A DNA stretch of 64,000 nucleotides, from contig JAPNXP010000001.1 of assembly GCA_028753945.1 (NCBI GenBank), forward strand, positions 11,150,501-11,214,500, in the 5' to 3' direction. This document shows positions 22,658-34,150 of this stretch, piece after piece (within the stretch, counting starts at the first letter, position 1; the number at the start of each line of letters is the position of its first letter). The DNA is from Hexactinellida sp. DTS-2022. Taxonomy: Eukaryota; Porifera; Hexactinellida. Below the pieces are notes generated by a model. It was not told the origin of the DNA. It saw only the letters and a list, made by a program, of their open reading frames with translations, and did no database searches. The position numbers and the translations under genes are program-made.

Positions 22658-22780
22658 AAAATCCAAAATTGCAGCCTGCGCCGACAGCATGTTCCTATGG
22701 AGGCACTATCAATAAACCACCACCAAAATATAGTGCCACCAAAGGAACATGCGTCGGCACAGCTGCAATTTTGGATTTTT
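22658..22780. repeat. palindromic MITE, CCAAAATTGCAGC arms, copy 1
   Basis: AATCCAAAATTGCAGCCTGCG...GGCACTATC pairs with TAGTGCCACCAAAGGAACATG...GCTGCAATTTTGGATT, giving a stem of about 50 bases. A near-identical copy is at 23464-23590 and a diverged one at 47585-47705. Confidence 0.8.
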
Positions 22781-22844
22781 ATTTTATTTTTTCTCCGTAG
22801 ACGGTGCCCTGGCCTGAGCTTTATAGTTGATGGGCTGAAACTTG

Positions 22845-23496
22845 GCATGTAGGTGCGATGGGACCGTCTAATTTGCACCTGGGGTTACGATTTTGTATTA
22901 ACAAATTTTTGACACATCTTTAACACCTTTCAAAGTTTGTCTGGTCCATAACTCAAAAAATGTTTTACTAAACCCCAAAATTTTATTTACATTTGGATTC
23001 ACCATAAAATTCTGCGTCTGATGGGAGAAGAAATTTTTCAATAAAGGGATCAATTTCTGCCATAAATGGGGGTTGAAATTTCTTTGTTTACTCACACTTC
23101 AATTTCAGTAAAACTGTGAAATCTAATTCCATTGTTTCAACTTGTAATAATTATATTGATTTAACTTGTTAAATCCTACTCTAGTGATTCAACTTGCGAT
23201 AATTATATTGATTTAACTTATAAATTCCAGCTGGATTCTATTTAATTGTAGTATTACTATACAATGGATTAAATAAAATATTATAATATAAGGAATTTGT
23301 TGACTTAATTCAACTTAACCGTGGATAACATTGCTAAAATAAATAACTAATAATATAATTTATGGTTTATGATAGAAACAAACTTCAAATTTATTTACCG
23401 TTCCTTCTGACTCCGAGCAATTAACAAATGGTTCATCACACCTTGGGCGTTGATGACTTGGCGAAAAAAAATCCAAAATTGCAGCCTGTGCCGGCA
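22845..23496 (+). repeat. dispersed repeat of about 650 bases, copy 1
   Basis: Matches 54675-55369 throughout, with shared landmarks GTCTAATTTGCACCTGGGGT, AAATGGGGGTTGAAATTTC and TCAACCGTGGATAACATTGC. It ends by running into the left arm of the palindromic MITE at 23464. No conserved frame is visible. Confidence 0.8.
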
Positions 23497-23590
23497 GCAT
23501 GTTCCTTTGGAGGCACTATCAATAAACCACCACCAAAATATAGTGCCTCCAAAGGAACATGCGTCGGTACAGCTGCAATTTTGGATTTTT
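23464..23590. repeat. palindromic MITE, CCAAAATTGCAGC arms, copy 2
   Basis: Same structure as 22658-22780 with a better paired stem (CTTTGGAGGCACTAT against ATAGTGCCTCCAAAG). Confidence 0.82.
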
Positions 23591-23608
23591 TTAAAATTAT
23601 TATTTAGT

Positions 23609-23650
23609 AGGCCATAACCTGAAGTTCTAATGAACTTCAGGTTATGGCCT
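23609..23650. repeat. perfect 19-base-pair hairpin
   Basis: AGGCCATAACCTGAAGTTC, a TAAT loop, then its exact complement, followed by a T-run. It resembles an intrinsic terminator in shape, but in a eukaryotic genome it is more likely a MITE or a very recent inverted duplication. Confidence 0.8.
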
Positions 23651-24226
23651 TTTTCTTCTTATTTAGATCAAGTATGATAATACACGAGCAAAATTAAGAA
23701 AGCTGGAGACCCAAAGGGCGAAATTTCGCATGAATCTCATAGAAGTAAGTTTACTATAATGCATTTTTGCATGAAAATAGTGAAAAATTCCTCTATTCTA
23801 ATATACCAAAGTTAACGGAACTAATTTTATCTTAAGAAATAATATCCAAAGTATTCCAAAATAGAAAATCAATAATACAGTGACTTTATAATTAGATATT
23901 GTTAGTTAAAATAGAGCAATCAAACTCGGGAAAGTGATCCCTGCACTAATTTGACCAGACAATTAAAATATAATTATTTTACTAATTCTGAATTAGATGA
24001 ATTTAGACCTCACTATAGAATATGTATTGGGAAGACCCTGAGGAGGGCCGAGGCGCGCGAGGCGAGGACAGAGGGCCTGGAAAACCAGGATCCTCGATAT
24101 TTTTGAATATATAATAAAGTAAATTATATTGTAATTCATAACAATTGAACTGTCACGAAATATTTGGTCCGGGTTGTTTTTGGTCCGGCCGGACCAAATA
24201 TTTCAGCCATTGTAGGTCCGGATACA
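23651..24226. other. noncoding stretch with a GGTCCGG hairpin
   Basis: Near 24158-24214, GAAATATTTGGTCCGG is followed by GTTGTTTTTGGTCCGG and then CCGGACCAAATATTTC, so the right arm can pair with either left word. No gene is recognised; 24040-24090 is a GC-richer patch without a credible frame. Confidence 0.45.
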
Positions 24227-24468
24227 ACATAGCGAGTTAAAAGGTTATTGCATGTATATAGGATAAGATAAGCTTCAAATCCCTTAAAAAAACTTTTTAA
24301 GAATGGACCTCCCGTGCCATGGTGACAAATGACGTAATAATCTTCAAAAAGTTATTACATTAAAAGTGTAGTCCAGATTGAGTTGAAATTTTCAGTGCAG
24401 CTATTACTTAATGCATACTGTTAAAAAACACTCTAATCTCAATTTATGAAATGTTCAGAGAGGGGCCT
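24227..24468 (+). repeat. dispersed 250-base repeat, copy 2
   Basis: Matches 11915-12165. This copy lacks one of the GTAT repeats near the start and carries an extra GTGCC before CATGGTGACAAATGACG. Confidence 0.75.
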
Positions 24469-25035
24469 TAAGGCTCGACTAAACCATTGATGCGACAATC
24501 TCGAATTTAATTGCATTGCACATATCGCATGGTCTATACGTTGGTTGTATTCACACCAAATTTTATCCAGAAATTCAAAATACTTAGGAAATATACCACC
24601 TTGCGCCACTGACGTACCACGAAATCATTTTACATTTTATAGAGAAATTATCATATTATTATTGCTTAATACTTCTCAAAATAGAAATAATCCATTGCAT
24701 AATGCTTAGATATTATTTTGTGGACCGTTTGGAACTATTCGTGCACCACAAAGTCATAATCTCTGGTAAATTTCGATTTTACGGAAATCAATAAGACAAT
24801 AAATTTATTTAGGTATTTGTTATACCTTTATCAGAATTTATCAAGATTATTATAATTTGTTTTGATCAATATTAATTTTCTATCTAGCGAGCATCAATTT
24901 GAATCCAATTATACTTGAGTTTGTCCCGATTAACCGGAAATTTTTCTACTAGCTTCTATGAAAAGATTTGGTTCTTGGGGAGTTGTCCCGATTAACCGGT
25001 GTTCCAATTCAGCAAGTTTACTATATATATATATA
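24469..25035. other. noncoding stretch with CCCGATTAACCGG words
   Basis: TTGTCCCGATTAACCGG occurs twice (near 24920 and 24982), the style of the TA-flanked MITE at 58277-58432, but ends could not be defined. No gene. Confidence 0.4.
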
Positions 25036-25515
25036 CGAGCCCTTCGGTCTCGGTCGCTTTGCGACGGATCGATGCTACATACCTCAAGATAACGGCCGCT
25101 GTGCGGCCTTACTCCTCACCTTTTCTACCATGGAAAAATGATAGAAAGGGACGTTATATACAACCCTTTTATAAAATTTCCATAGTTTTAACTTGTTTTC
25201 ATATTCTAAATATATAAATGCGAAATTCTTTACAGCATACTTGTTTATCTATATTAGTAACCCGTTGAAAGCTAACTTCTAGGTAGATTCTGAATTTCAT
25301 TAATTTGTTTACCTATTTTATGTAAACAACAACAACAACAAATATTCATATAAAAATTTATAAACGCGAAATTAGAAGTCAGCATACTTGTTTACCTATT
25401 ATAACATTTGGAACTTAATTTCTATCTGCTGTTTCTATTCCCCCATCACTTTAATACAATCCGGACTAACAAACAAACAACACACTAACAACAATCGAGA
25501 TTTAATAATATAGAT
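25036..25515 (-). mobile_element. helentron-like repeat, copy 1 (reverse orientation)
   Basis: From the right it starts ATATTATTAAATCTCGATTG, holds core units with GTAAACAAGTATGCTG and TTGTTGTTGTTGTTTACA words, and finishes with a cluster of small hairpins ending CGAGACCGAAGGGCTCG beside a TA run. Structure and relatives are given under 50008-51076. It lies tail to tail with the copy starting at 25771, separated by 255 bases. Confidence 0.7.
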
Positions 25516-25745
25516 TGGACCCGACAACAAGTTGATATTCAATTGAATTTGGACAAAGGGATAAAAGCATATACTAATGTAGTATATTTACTGGCCATTG
25601 ATTAATTTTCATTGTTGCTAAGTTAAGGGTGATCACATTGTAACATTATATAGGCCCGTAGGCATATGAATATCAAATATGCAATATTGAACCATTGTCT
25701 GAACAAGAAGTTGAGGTTTGCACCTTTTTTCGTTTCAATTAAATA

Positions 25746-25793
25746 GTAATAATAATAATAATAATAATAATCTATATTATTAAATCTCGATTG

Positions 25794-25843
<50 letters not shown>
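25746..25843. repeat. AAT and GT microsatellites
   Basis: (TAATAA)n at about 25746-25770 and (GT)n at about 25795-25843. The GT run directly follows the element start ATTAAATCTCGATTGTTGTG, a place where the other copies carry a shorter GT run. Confidence 0.9.
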
Positions 25844-25846
<3 letters not shown>

Positions 25847-26140
25847 TTTGGTGTTTGTTTGTCCGGATTGTATTAAAGTGATGGGGGAATAGAAACCGCA
25901 TTTATATATGAGATAGAAACTAACTTCCAAATGTTATAATAAGTAAACAAGTATGATGAACACGAATTTCGCTTTATTAAATTTCTCATATTAATATTTG
26001 TTGTTGTTGTTGACACAAAATAGGTAAACAAATTTATTAAATTCAAAATCAAGCAAGAAGTTTGCTCTCAACGGGTATTATAGGTAAGCAAGTATGCTGA
26101 ACCCGAATTTCCCGTTTATAAATTTTGGGATTAACAAGTT
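25771..26140 (+). mobile_element. helentron-like repeat, copy 2, 3'-truncated
   Basis: Begins TATTATTAAATCTCGATTG, then GT microsatellite, TTTGTCCGGATTGTATTAAAG, and about two core units with GTAAACAAGTATGCTGAACA. The terminal hairpin cluster is absent. Confidence 0.7.
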
Positions 26141-26627
26141 ATATATTTTATATGGCCTAACATTAGTATATTTCAGTCATTCACTCACTCATTCAATTTC
26201 CTACGTCTTGTCTATCAACTTTTATTCCATTTCGCTTACAATTATTTACAACAAATTGACACAGTAGTAGTAGTCAATACAAAAAATAGATCGACATTTT
26301 TATGCCAAAAATTCCTACATTTTTTCTGTTTCACCCCTTTTATACTCTCCTTTTAATTTTATGTTATGACAAGTAATACAACTACTACACGTACTAGTAC
26401 TACTACTACTACCATTGCATTATCCATATTTTCTCTCAATAAGAAATTTCATAATTTAAATACTTTATTATATATATTTATTTATTTACTTACTTATTCA
26501 TTGGTACATTTGTTTGCCTCGATTTTTTCCATACCTTCTGAAACATTTCCTTTGACCTGGATACAATTTTTGCACATGGTTGCGTCAAAGCATCACACTC
26601 ATCTAATCATTATCACGCTTAGATTTT
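26141..26627. other. 5' flank of Penelope-like copy A
   Basis: AT-rich with TTCA/ACTC words and a small (ACT)n run near 26376-26412. The 5' end of the retroelement could lie here but no boundary is visible. Confidence 0.35.
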
Positions 26628-27828
26628 ATGGCGACTCAGTTTCCGAGCCCTTCATCCGACTCGGATTCGTCTTCTGATTTCGACGAGTCAACGACGCATC
26701 GCCCTTCTCCACGACATCCCTATCCCTTTCTCTATCCCAACCCCTCAACCGCACGCACATACCATCACCGCTCAACATAACATACGATCTCATGGATCTT
26801 ACTGAGGAAAAATTATTCAACTTGTCGATTTGTGATGCGAGCACACTTTCTGTAATGCCTACCCAGGAGTCTCTTTTTGCAGATTCTCCACCTCATCTTA
26901 TGTCTCATGAAGACAGTGCCAGCCTGACTCTTCCTCCTACGGCCCCTCCTGCTACTCCTCCACCTCCTGCTGCTGCTATTCCTTTCCCTACACTAGCTAC
27001 TTCTCCTACTCCTCAGCCTCCTGCTGTTGCTATTCCTTTCCCTACTCTAGCTACGCCTGCTATTCCTTCCCCTTGTTTAAACCTTCAGACCCCGGTACTT
27101 ATTTTACCGATGCTCCGATGGCCACCTCAACCCCTTTAAAATATCGATCCCACAAAAAAGCTCGACATTCACTTGAAGCACCACTACCACCACCAGCAGT
27201 ACATGGACCCGGAGCCGTGCCAGGACCGGATGGCACCCCATTAATTCCCACTATAAGCCCCACCCGCAGACCGCCCGCGTACGCCTGTATAAAATGTCTC
27301 TCCACGCTAACTCTCCTCTCGGCCACCGAACATAATCATCTTCGGACAATAAATATCAGGCTTAGCTTTCAGACGATCCTCTCGTATAAAAAAGCATTAC
27401 CCCAGACTCTCCGGGAGACATTTAGCCAGTTGGCCACACGATTAAATGCCCATAGCAGCCTGCATGATAGCAGCCCGCTACCACTTTCCGGACCTATAAA
27501 CAATCACCTACACAGTCTCTCAATAGCTGTCGAGGAGGCCTGCTTCAGGCATGAGGTTTGCTACAACTGTGGCCGAAGCAAACACGATGCCTCTCCTGCT
27601 ACAACAACAACTACTCCTACTCCTCCTCCTCCGAACTGCTCTCCATTCGCCCGCCGCTGCCCACTGCCTCTGGTGCACCCTTGTCTGGGTACCACCTGCC
27701 CGAACCACGCGCTCTACAAACAAGCCTCCTTGTGGGGCCAGCAGCATCAGCCGTCCTCAGCTGACACAACTACAGTTACCTACTGGGCACGGCTGCACCA
27801 CCCTCATCCCACTCATCCAGGGTTGTAA
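26628..27828 (+). pseudogene. Penelope-like copy A, proline-rich ORF1 part
   Basis: An ATG at 26628 opens a Ser/Asp-rich frame. An overlapping frame with ATG at 26792 reads an acidic start, then blocks of Pro/Thr/Ala with a repeated AIPFPTLAT unit, and a third frame from about 27073 carries CIKCLSTLTLLSATE, a helical segment SYKKALPQTLRETFSQLATR, and then VEEACFRHEVCYNCGRSKHD, a possible zinc knuckle. Copy B has the same order (CQKCLATLTFLATTE; AVYEACERHDVCQQCGRK). Two frame changes show damage, unless short introns restore the frame. Proline-rich first ORFs with zinc motifs often bind nucleic acid in retroelements; that role here is inferred only. Confidence 0.6.
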
Positions 27829-28497
27829 ATAAATCATTTTTTTTTCTCAAATCAAATCAAATCAAATCATTTTAGATTTCAAATTATTTCAAATCAAATC
27901 ATTTCAAATCATTTCAAATCAAATCAAATTAAATATTTGAAATTTCAAATAATTTCAAATCAAATCAAATCAAATACACGTATTTGAAACTTTTCAAATC
28001 ATTTCCGAATCACTGTCAAAACGTATAGAAATATTGAAAATGATCTTATATATTTGAAATTGAATTGAAAATGAAGTGAAATTATATAAAAGCGATTTGG
28101 AAACGATTTGAAATAATTTCAAATCAAATCAAATCAAATCATTTGAGAATTCAAATATTTTCAAATCATTTCAAATCAAATCAAATCAAATCAAATATTT
28201 GAAATATTTGAAACTTTCAAATCATTTCCGAATCACTGTCAAAAATGATCTTATATATTTGAAATTGAATTGAAAATGAAGTGAAATTATATAAAAGCGA
28301 TTTGGAAACGATTTGAAATACTTTCAAATCAAATCAAATCAAATCATTTGAGAATTCAAATATTTTCAAATCAAATCAAATCAAATCATTTGAGGATTCA
28401 AATAATTTCAAATCAAATCAAATCAAATCATTTTGGAATTCAAATTCACTCAAATCAAATCAAATATTTGAAATATTTGATTTGATTTACAACACTG
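27818..28497. mobile_element. non-autonomous hAT element built of AAATC words
   Basis: Starts CAGGGTTGTAAATAAATC and ends GATTTACAACACTG, with a perfect 8-base duplication, CACTCATC, at 27810-27817 and 28498-28505. Almost the whole interior consists of AAATCAAATCATTTCAAATC words, plus an internal duplication (about 27998-28150 against 28210-28360). It interrupts the ORF1 part of the retroelement; removing it and one duplication restores the target. Confidence 0.92.
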
Positions 28498-28505
28498 CAC
28501 TCATC

Positions 28506-30067
28506 CCTCTTGCCCAGCCTCAGCCTACCCATCCTCCTCGAAAGCATCTCCTCTATTTTATAGCCTGCGACACTCGTGGCTCAATTCCATTTCACCATTT
28601 CTGGGACTAAGTCTATCCCTCTGCCAGGACACTTTTGAAGCACACCGCTGCGACCTGTGCACACAGGCGGACACCCCGACTGCACGTTCCGAAATGCATT
28701 GGAATTTGAGGCACCGCAGCGACTATCTGCTCAAGTGGTCCACCACGCACACCCCAGCAGATTCGATGTCCCGAAAAATTACACCACCCGATTCACTACC
28801 CTTCACGTGGTCTAACGAGTTACCACCCGTATATCTAATTTGTTTACCACCCAATCGTCGCCCACCACCACCACCACCTATGCTACCACCAGGTGCTCCT
28901 CCTCCTCCTCCTCCTCGTCCCCGAAACATTATCAACTCTACCCCATGGCTCCTGGATACTGCGCGGATCCTCCAAACAATTATATCATTCGGGCAGTCAT
29001 TTCGTGTAGACCCCACACAGCCCTCCAAGACGCCCTTTCTGTCAGACTGGCATAAGATATTAAACCTGCGAGAAACAGATGTTACGCCCACCCAACACAT
29101 ACCCCTGCCCGCAAACGAGGCAGCCATTCAGGCTGAGCACACTCGGCTAACAAAAGAACTACGTTTACGTCTGCGCCAGGGCAACTTAATATACCTATCC
29201 GCCGATAAGGGTCCCGGCGCTTGTCTTCTCCCCTCGCACCTCCTGACCACCATCCACGAGCATTATCTGCATAGAATTTCCGATCAACCCGCCTCTCCCA
29301 AACAGTACTTGGGACATATAAATACATTAAAACATGCCTGATGCGACAGTCCTCGTCGGTAATCATTGGACCATGCTTCGATCATAGGTGCCCAAAATTA
29401 TATTTTAATATAAAAGCACATAAGGAGAGCTTCCAAAAGATGTTACTACCCACAGAATGCCCCTTCATCTTTTGGGTACCCCAGCAGGTGACGACACCCT
29501 ACAGCTACTCACCTCCCTGGTTATACCCATAGTCAACCACAGCCACAGCCTAACAGCATTATGCTCGAAATATCTACGTAGATATATTACCCCCCTTCTC
29601 AAGGAGGCTTTCTATCTGACACAGGACATATTTGAATCCCTTGACAGGCTTGATATGTATGGCCCACCCGATTACATCTATACTGCGGATTTGGTACAAT
29701 TCTACCCCTCGACACCTCATCGCGCTGTCTTAGACGCGTTTCTCTATTATTTCCCTGCCGAGAGAGTTCCTTTTCAATTATTATGCGGCCTCCTGCAATT
29801 TAACTATGCCACGGACGGCCACAAAGTCTATCATTTGGGAAATGTTGGCATTCCCATGGGCCTCCCTCTCGCCCCAGAACTCGCCCGTCTGGTCACCTGT
29901 TTCCTCCTACGAACATTCCAACCACCGCCCCGCGGCATCTTCACGATTTACTTCGATGATTTGGCCGCCAATTTCCCTCTCACCCCCGACCACCTCACAC
30001 AACTACACTCTCTCTATACCGTAACCATCACGGAGGATAATCGCACCCAGGACGCAGAATATATATA
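28506..30067 (+). pseudogene. Penelope-like copy A, ORF1 end and reverse transcriptase
   Basis: After the hAT insertion the frame continues with SWLNSISPFLGLS and EAHRCDLC, matching copy B. From 28694 one open frame spans a Pro-rich linker, FGQSF, and the PLE-typical LSADKGPG without a break, which shows that ORF1 and RT were one frame in this part, whereas copy B has a frameshift there. Two later frame changes (about 29340 and 29455) lead to IVNHSHSLTALCSKYLRRY, TADLVQFYPSTPHRA, VGIPMGLPLAPELARL and the catalytic IYFDDLAANF near 29948-29960. The frame is cut at DAEYI by the Transib-like element at 30068. The ADKG, RPIV-like, PMGxPLAP and YxDD series is the Penelope RT pattern. Confidence 0.78.
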
Positions 30068-32214
30068 CACAGTGGCTTAACACCAGGAAATAGAGAAAAA
30101 AGTCATGGTCATATTTTGACTTGTTTTTGATTTTTAATTATTCTAAACTGTTTAAATAGCACACAGTTAATATTTGAAGTCAATTGAGTACCTATAAGTC
30201 TCATAAATCGAAAACCAAACATTTCTAAAATTCAATTACATTTTGCGGTTACGAATATTTCTTAAATAAGCACTATGTAAATAGCTCATCAAAGTTTAGC
30301 CAAGCAAGTTATTCTTATGAAAACTTGTACAGTAGATAATTCAAGCTTTCTGAATAAGAATATTTGATTATCTCGACTGAAAATTGTATAATTTTTCTGA
30401 AATAACATTTTTGAACTCAACTGGTCTAAAGAACAGTTTATTTTTTCAAAAAAATATTCCGAGTGTTCGGGAAAAAAATAGTCTGAGAAAGACAAGCCAA
30501 TATTAATACATGTTCATGACCAATGTCATTACTAGTTAAATACAAAAAAACTGGCCCCCGAAACAGTGCGCAAGCCAATAATTAAATCCACATTCCATTC
30601 TCGTATTTCGGTTGCTATGTAAATACCATATACTAAGTATTGCTGTCATGTAATTAAATTTAATACACCATAAATTTATCACCAATCAACCACTGATGTG
30701 GTTCGTCTTGTATTTATATAGTTCTAACTACATTTTAACACAAATACTTAATCATTTAATCAAGCATTTATTTGTTGTTCCACTCATGGCTAAATTTCTA
30801 ACTGTTCCCAAAACCCGGCTTGATCTGGCAAAAATCTTGAAGAGCAATGATTATAATATCGACGAAACAATTTCAGATCTTGGACATCTTGATTTAGATG
30901 AAGGTAAGAAAGATTGTTTGCATGCTACTCTCCGCAGAATACGTGATAATGTCAGAAAAGCAAAAAAAAAACTTGAAATAGTTTGGATGGTGATTGGTGG
31001 AATTCAGAAATTTCTCTGGAGCCTCAACCGACAAAATTATCAATTTCTCTTCCTGATATTACTATACAATTGAAAAATCTCTACACCATAGGAAGAATAT
31101 AGATGAGCTTTCCCTGAAACAACAACGATCACGCCTCTCAAGTGTACTAGAAGCAATAAAGTACTTTCAAAATTGAAAACACCTCAAAAGTAAAGATAGC
31201 TGCCCTTGCATTGCAAATATTATCTAACGAGGAAAACAACAAAAAGGTTTCTCAAATATCCAAATAAATTGTCTCTGACAATTTCAGCGGGCCGCTTTGG
31301 GAATCTTGTAAAGAAAGAGCTTGAAGTCGACAAGGCATTATTCCTTATAGATTTATTGGAAATCGGAAAGAGGAAATATACACAATTGCGCCAGCATTTG
31401 TTAACTAGCGATATTCATTTTCCAGCATATCAAAGAGTATCTGAGCATATAAATGCGATAATAATACGTCCTGTAATTCAACTCTACCCAAATCCTACCC
31501 TCCTATCGGCGTAAGTGTACCATACGCTCAGTATGTCCAACATACCTTTTCAAGGATATTACAAACCATTGCTTCTCCTCCCAAAGAAGATTTTCCATTG
31601 ACTTATAGAATCGCAGACGGCTTAGATGGTTCTGGTAGCCATACTGTATATAACCAACTGAGCACAAACACAGAAACAAAATGTTTCATACTTTATTGTT
31701 TCAAACCTATTCAAATCACGTCTTGCTCCGGAAAATTATTGTGGAAAAACAACTCCCCTAATTCTCCATTTTACCAAAGACTTTAGATTTCTCAAGTATC
31801 ATATAGCACAAATAGTTTACATATATGTAATTGTGATAACGCTAAAGATTTTGTAAAAAATAAAAATTTATGCAATTAATATAATAACACAAATTTTAGG
31901 ATGACGTCATAACTGGCAAATTAGAACCCATACGAAAATTTTGAAAGTGTCAAAAGTTTCTAAATACCCGAAAACCTATATGTAAATAATACACAGTATT
32001 AAGCTAACTCCAAAGAATTAGCAGATTTGAAAATTCTAAAATTTTTGTGAAATCATCATGACGTCATAACAGACAATGTATGAGCTGTATCTAAATTTCG
32101 ATATGATCAATCAGTTTCTAAACATCGATAACCCATATGCAAATAATACATTATATTATGCTAAAGTGCACACATATATCTATTCCCTACCAACTGCGAT
32201 TTTAAGCCACTGTG
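30068..32214 (+). mobile_element. Transib/RAG1-like DNA transposon with CACAGTG ends
   Basis: It starts CACAGTGGCTTAA and ends TTAAGCCACTGTG. CACAGTG equals the consensus heptamer of vertebrate RAG signal sequences and resembles known Transib termini. It splits the retroelement codons between DAEYI and IPARK. GAATA(TAT) stands on both sides, followed on the left by extra TA units, so a short duplication blurred by slippage fits; the exact length (5 expected for Transib) cannot be fixed. The interior holds a decayed gene (30786-31786) and a diverged direct duplication around GACGTCATAAC (about 31902-32030 and 32050-32165). Confidence 0.62.
30786..31786 (+). pseudogene. Transib/RAG1-like transposase fragment, frameshifted
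   Basis: Starting at an ATG at 30786, pieces in different frames read TRLDLAKILKSNDYNIDETI, an arginine/lysine-rich helix, SLKQQRSRLSSVLEAIKYF, AALALQILSNEENNKKVSQI, LSLTISAGRFGNLVKKELEV with DLLEIGKRKYTQLRQ, and lastly IADGLDGSGSHTVYNQ with LLWKNNSPNSPFYQRL. The DGxDGSG.H..Y.Q block followed by a W.N..PNS block resembles the region around the first catalytic Asp of Transib/RAG1-type transposases. At least four frame changes and the absence of the later catalytic residues make it inactive. The assignment rests on motif memory plus the CACAGTG ends of the host element. Confidence 0.5.
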
Positions 32215-33633
32215 GAATATATTCCAGCACGGAAAGCCTGGGTACCACGTGTACAGCCGCACCGTCCTCCTCTTCCAGTCGATGCAGCCTATTTTCAGGT
32301 GTCGAGGCATCTCATCGAGAACGCTTACATGGGTACAGCGCATAGAGTTGCCCGGATTGCAACTTATCCTGCTGATGCCCTCACCACCTCTTAAAGAATT
32401 ATCTGGCGCCCCTCCTAGATCGAGGTAAATCTGCAAGCACTATAATTCCGGCACTAGTCGAAATCTGTTACTTTCCAGTCCCCAAGGAACCATGGGTCAT
32501 AAAGAAACCGGTGCCCATCCTACGCTACAAGTATAATACACATCGACCGACATATAAAAGCCTCGCCCCAAACCAAACCAGAATACCTGCCGGTACCGAA
32601 ACGTGTACGCGGGCACGTCCTCATACCAATACATAAGAGCAGCTACCGTGCGACGAGGACAAGCACAAGAACGACTACGAGAACCCACCCGACACCGACC
32701 GCTGCGGAACTCGAACTAATTAGTCCGCCCTCTTCAACCACCTGTCCCAGCGCGTCTCAAATACCGCTACTCGGAGCGACCTCCTCTACTACTACTACAC
32801 TAACCCCGACCTCTTCCGACACATTCCCCTTGGCTTCAGAGCTACCACCCTTCCTAATAGGGCATCGACCAAGAAAAAGACGGCTACCTATAACACTCAT
32901 GGATGTGGGCACCCTGTCAGGACCACACAGGCATCGTGAACGCCTAATAAGACAATTTAAACTGAAAGGCGTAATGGAAATGCCGCCCCTGAGGGCCCTC
33001 AAAGCCTACAGCAAGCCCTTACCGAGGGGTGTCCGGGGTGGCCCAGCAGCAGCACGTCCTTCTCCAACACCACCAGCAGGCCCAGCATTCCCGGGAATCC
33101 CGAGTTCAAACCTCACGCAACGTCGGTTTGCCGCGGCACAATTTAACGTGCAGTTATCGGCATGTGTACTGAGGTGCCCCACCTACCACGCTGCCCAGGC
33201 CTACCCCTCCGCCTCCTACACCGTGACTGCCCCTCCGCAGCGCTGTCTTGTCTGCGCAAACTATCGCGAATTTATACCCGCACGGCTCACTACCCCTGTA
33301 ATACCCTGCACCTATCTTAAAATTTGCTACCTACTCACCTGGAAGCAGCCCCGCGTCCAGAACAACCCGGCACACTTCTATGTAGATAAAGCAAATCACA
33401 TAGGTGGAAAACTGAGCGAGCTGAAAAATTCTACAAGAATATCTCGTCTGCTGAAACAGAACATTTTTTATTGGCAAATCCTGGCCGTCTATCCAGCCAC
33501 ATACCACTTCGAGGCCGGCAAGGTTGATACTATCGTTCAAAAGTGGCTGGATAAGCTCCAGCAACTTTATCCAGACGGACACTGCTACAAATTTGAAGAA
33601 TTTAACCTATTTTACAGACAGGCGAAACACTAG
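32215..33633 (+). pseudogene. Penelope-like copy A, C-terminal part
   Basis: The frame resumes with YIPARKAWVPRVQPHRPPLP and AYMGTAHRVARI, parallel to copy B YLPARKVWVARVQPHR and AYMGSAHRVAHI. A frameshift follows near 32390, then damaged sequence, then an open frame from about 32830 to 33633. This holds CLVCANYREFIPA, PVIPCTYLKICYLLTW, FYVDKANHIGGKLSELKN and a C terminus ending YRQAKH. Copy B has CLYCNNFRIFIQA, FYLGTANLSGGK and FRKQAKK at the same places. In most Penelope elements a CxxC motif precedes a GIY-YIG nuclease; here FYVDKAN/FYLGTAN sits where YVG is expected, so this may be a strongly diverged nuclease without the usual Arg. Confidence 0.68.
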
Positions 33634-33757
33634 ACATTAAAAGGAAATATTTCTAATATCGATCATCTATATTCTCACAAAAGTTCAAAGTCTCACCCTT
33701 CATTATACTCAATTAGTATGAGTTTCAAACTACTTCATTTAGTCATATTAGTATTTA

Positions 33758-33778
33758 TATTGTTGTTGTTGTTGTTGC

Positions 33779-33836
<58 letters not shown>

Positions 33837-33894
33837 CTTGTTGTTCTTGTTGTTGTTCTTGTTGTTCTTGTTGTTGTTCTTGTACTTGTTGTTT
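33758..33894. repeat. (TTG)n microsatellite in the 3' region of copy A
   Basis: About 40 TTG/TTC units with CTT interruptions. Copy B carries a shorter (GTT)n at 40189-40215 in the equivalent place, so the microsatellite is part of the element 3' region. Confidence 0.9.
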
Positions 33895-34150
33895 CTCATT
33901 GCGAGTATTATTTTTAGACGAAATGAAGATTTCTGATTAGTGACTACATCCTTTTAGTATATTTTAAACTATTAGTTAATAAATGAATCTCCATGCTAGT
34001 AAATAGACTATAAGCAAACATAAGTCTAGCTAGTCGGCATTCGTAGACACCCCATTAACGAGTTATGTTCTCCCTCAATATGAAATCAAGTAACTGGGAC
34101 ATTCGAGACGGCGAATGGGCTACGGATTTTACCATGACACAGACCAATTG

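Noticed and set aside
23609..23660. Hairpin followed by T-run resembling an intrinsic terminator
   Set aside because: No bacterial gene is near; the context is eukaryotic repeat DNA with many similar hairpins.
25623..25901. Thr-His-rich open frame
   Set aside because: It is the GT microsatellite read in codons, flanked by noncoding repeat sequence.
30289..30495. Minus-strand 68-codon frame inside the Transib-like element
   Set aside because: No similarity to known transposon proteins was recognised and the element gene lies on the plus strand.
33718..33936. Poly-Leu open frame suggesting a membrane peptide
   Set aside because: It is a TTG microsatellite in the 3' region of the retroelement.
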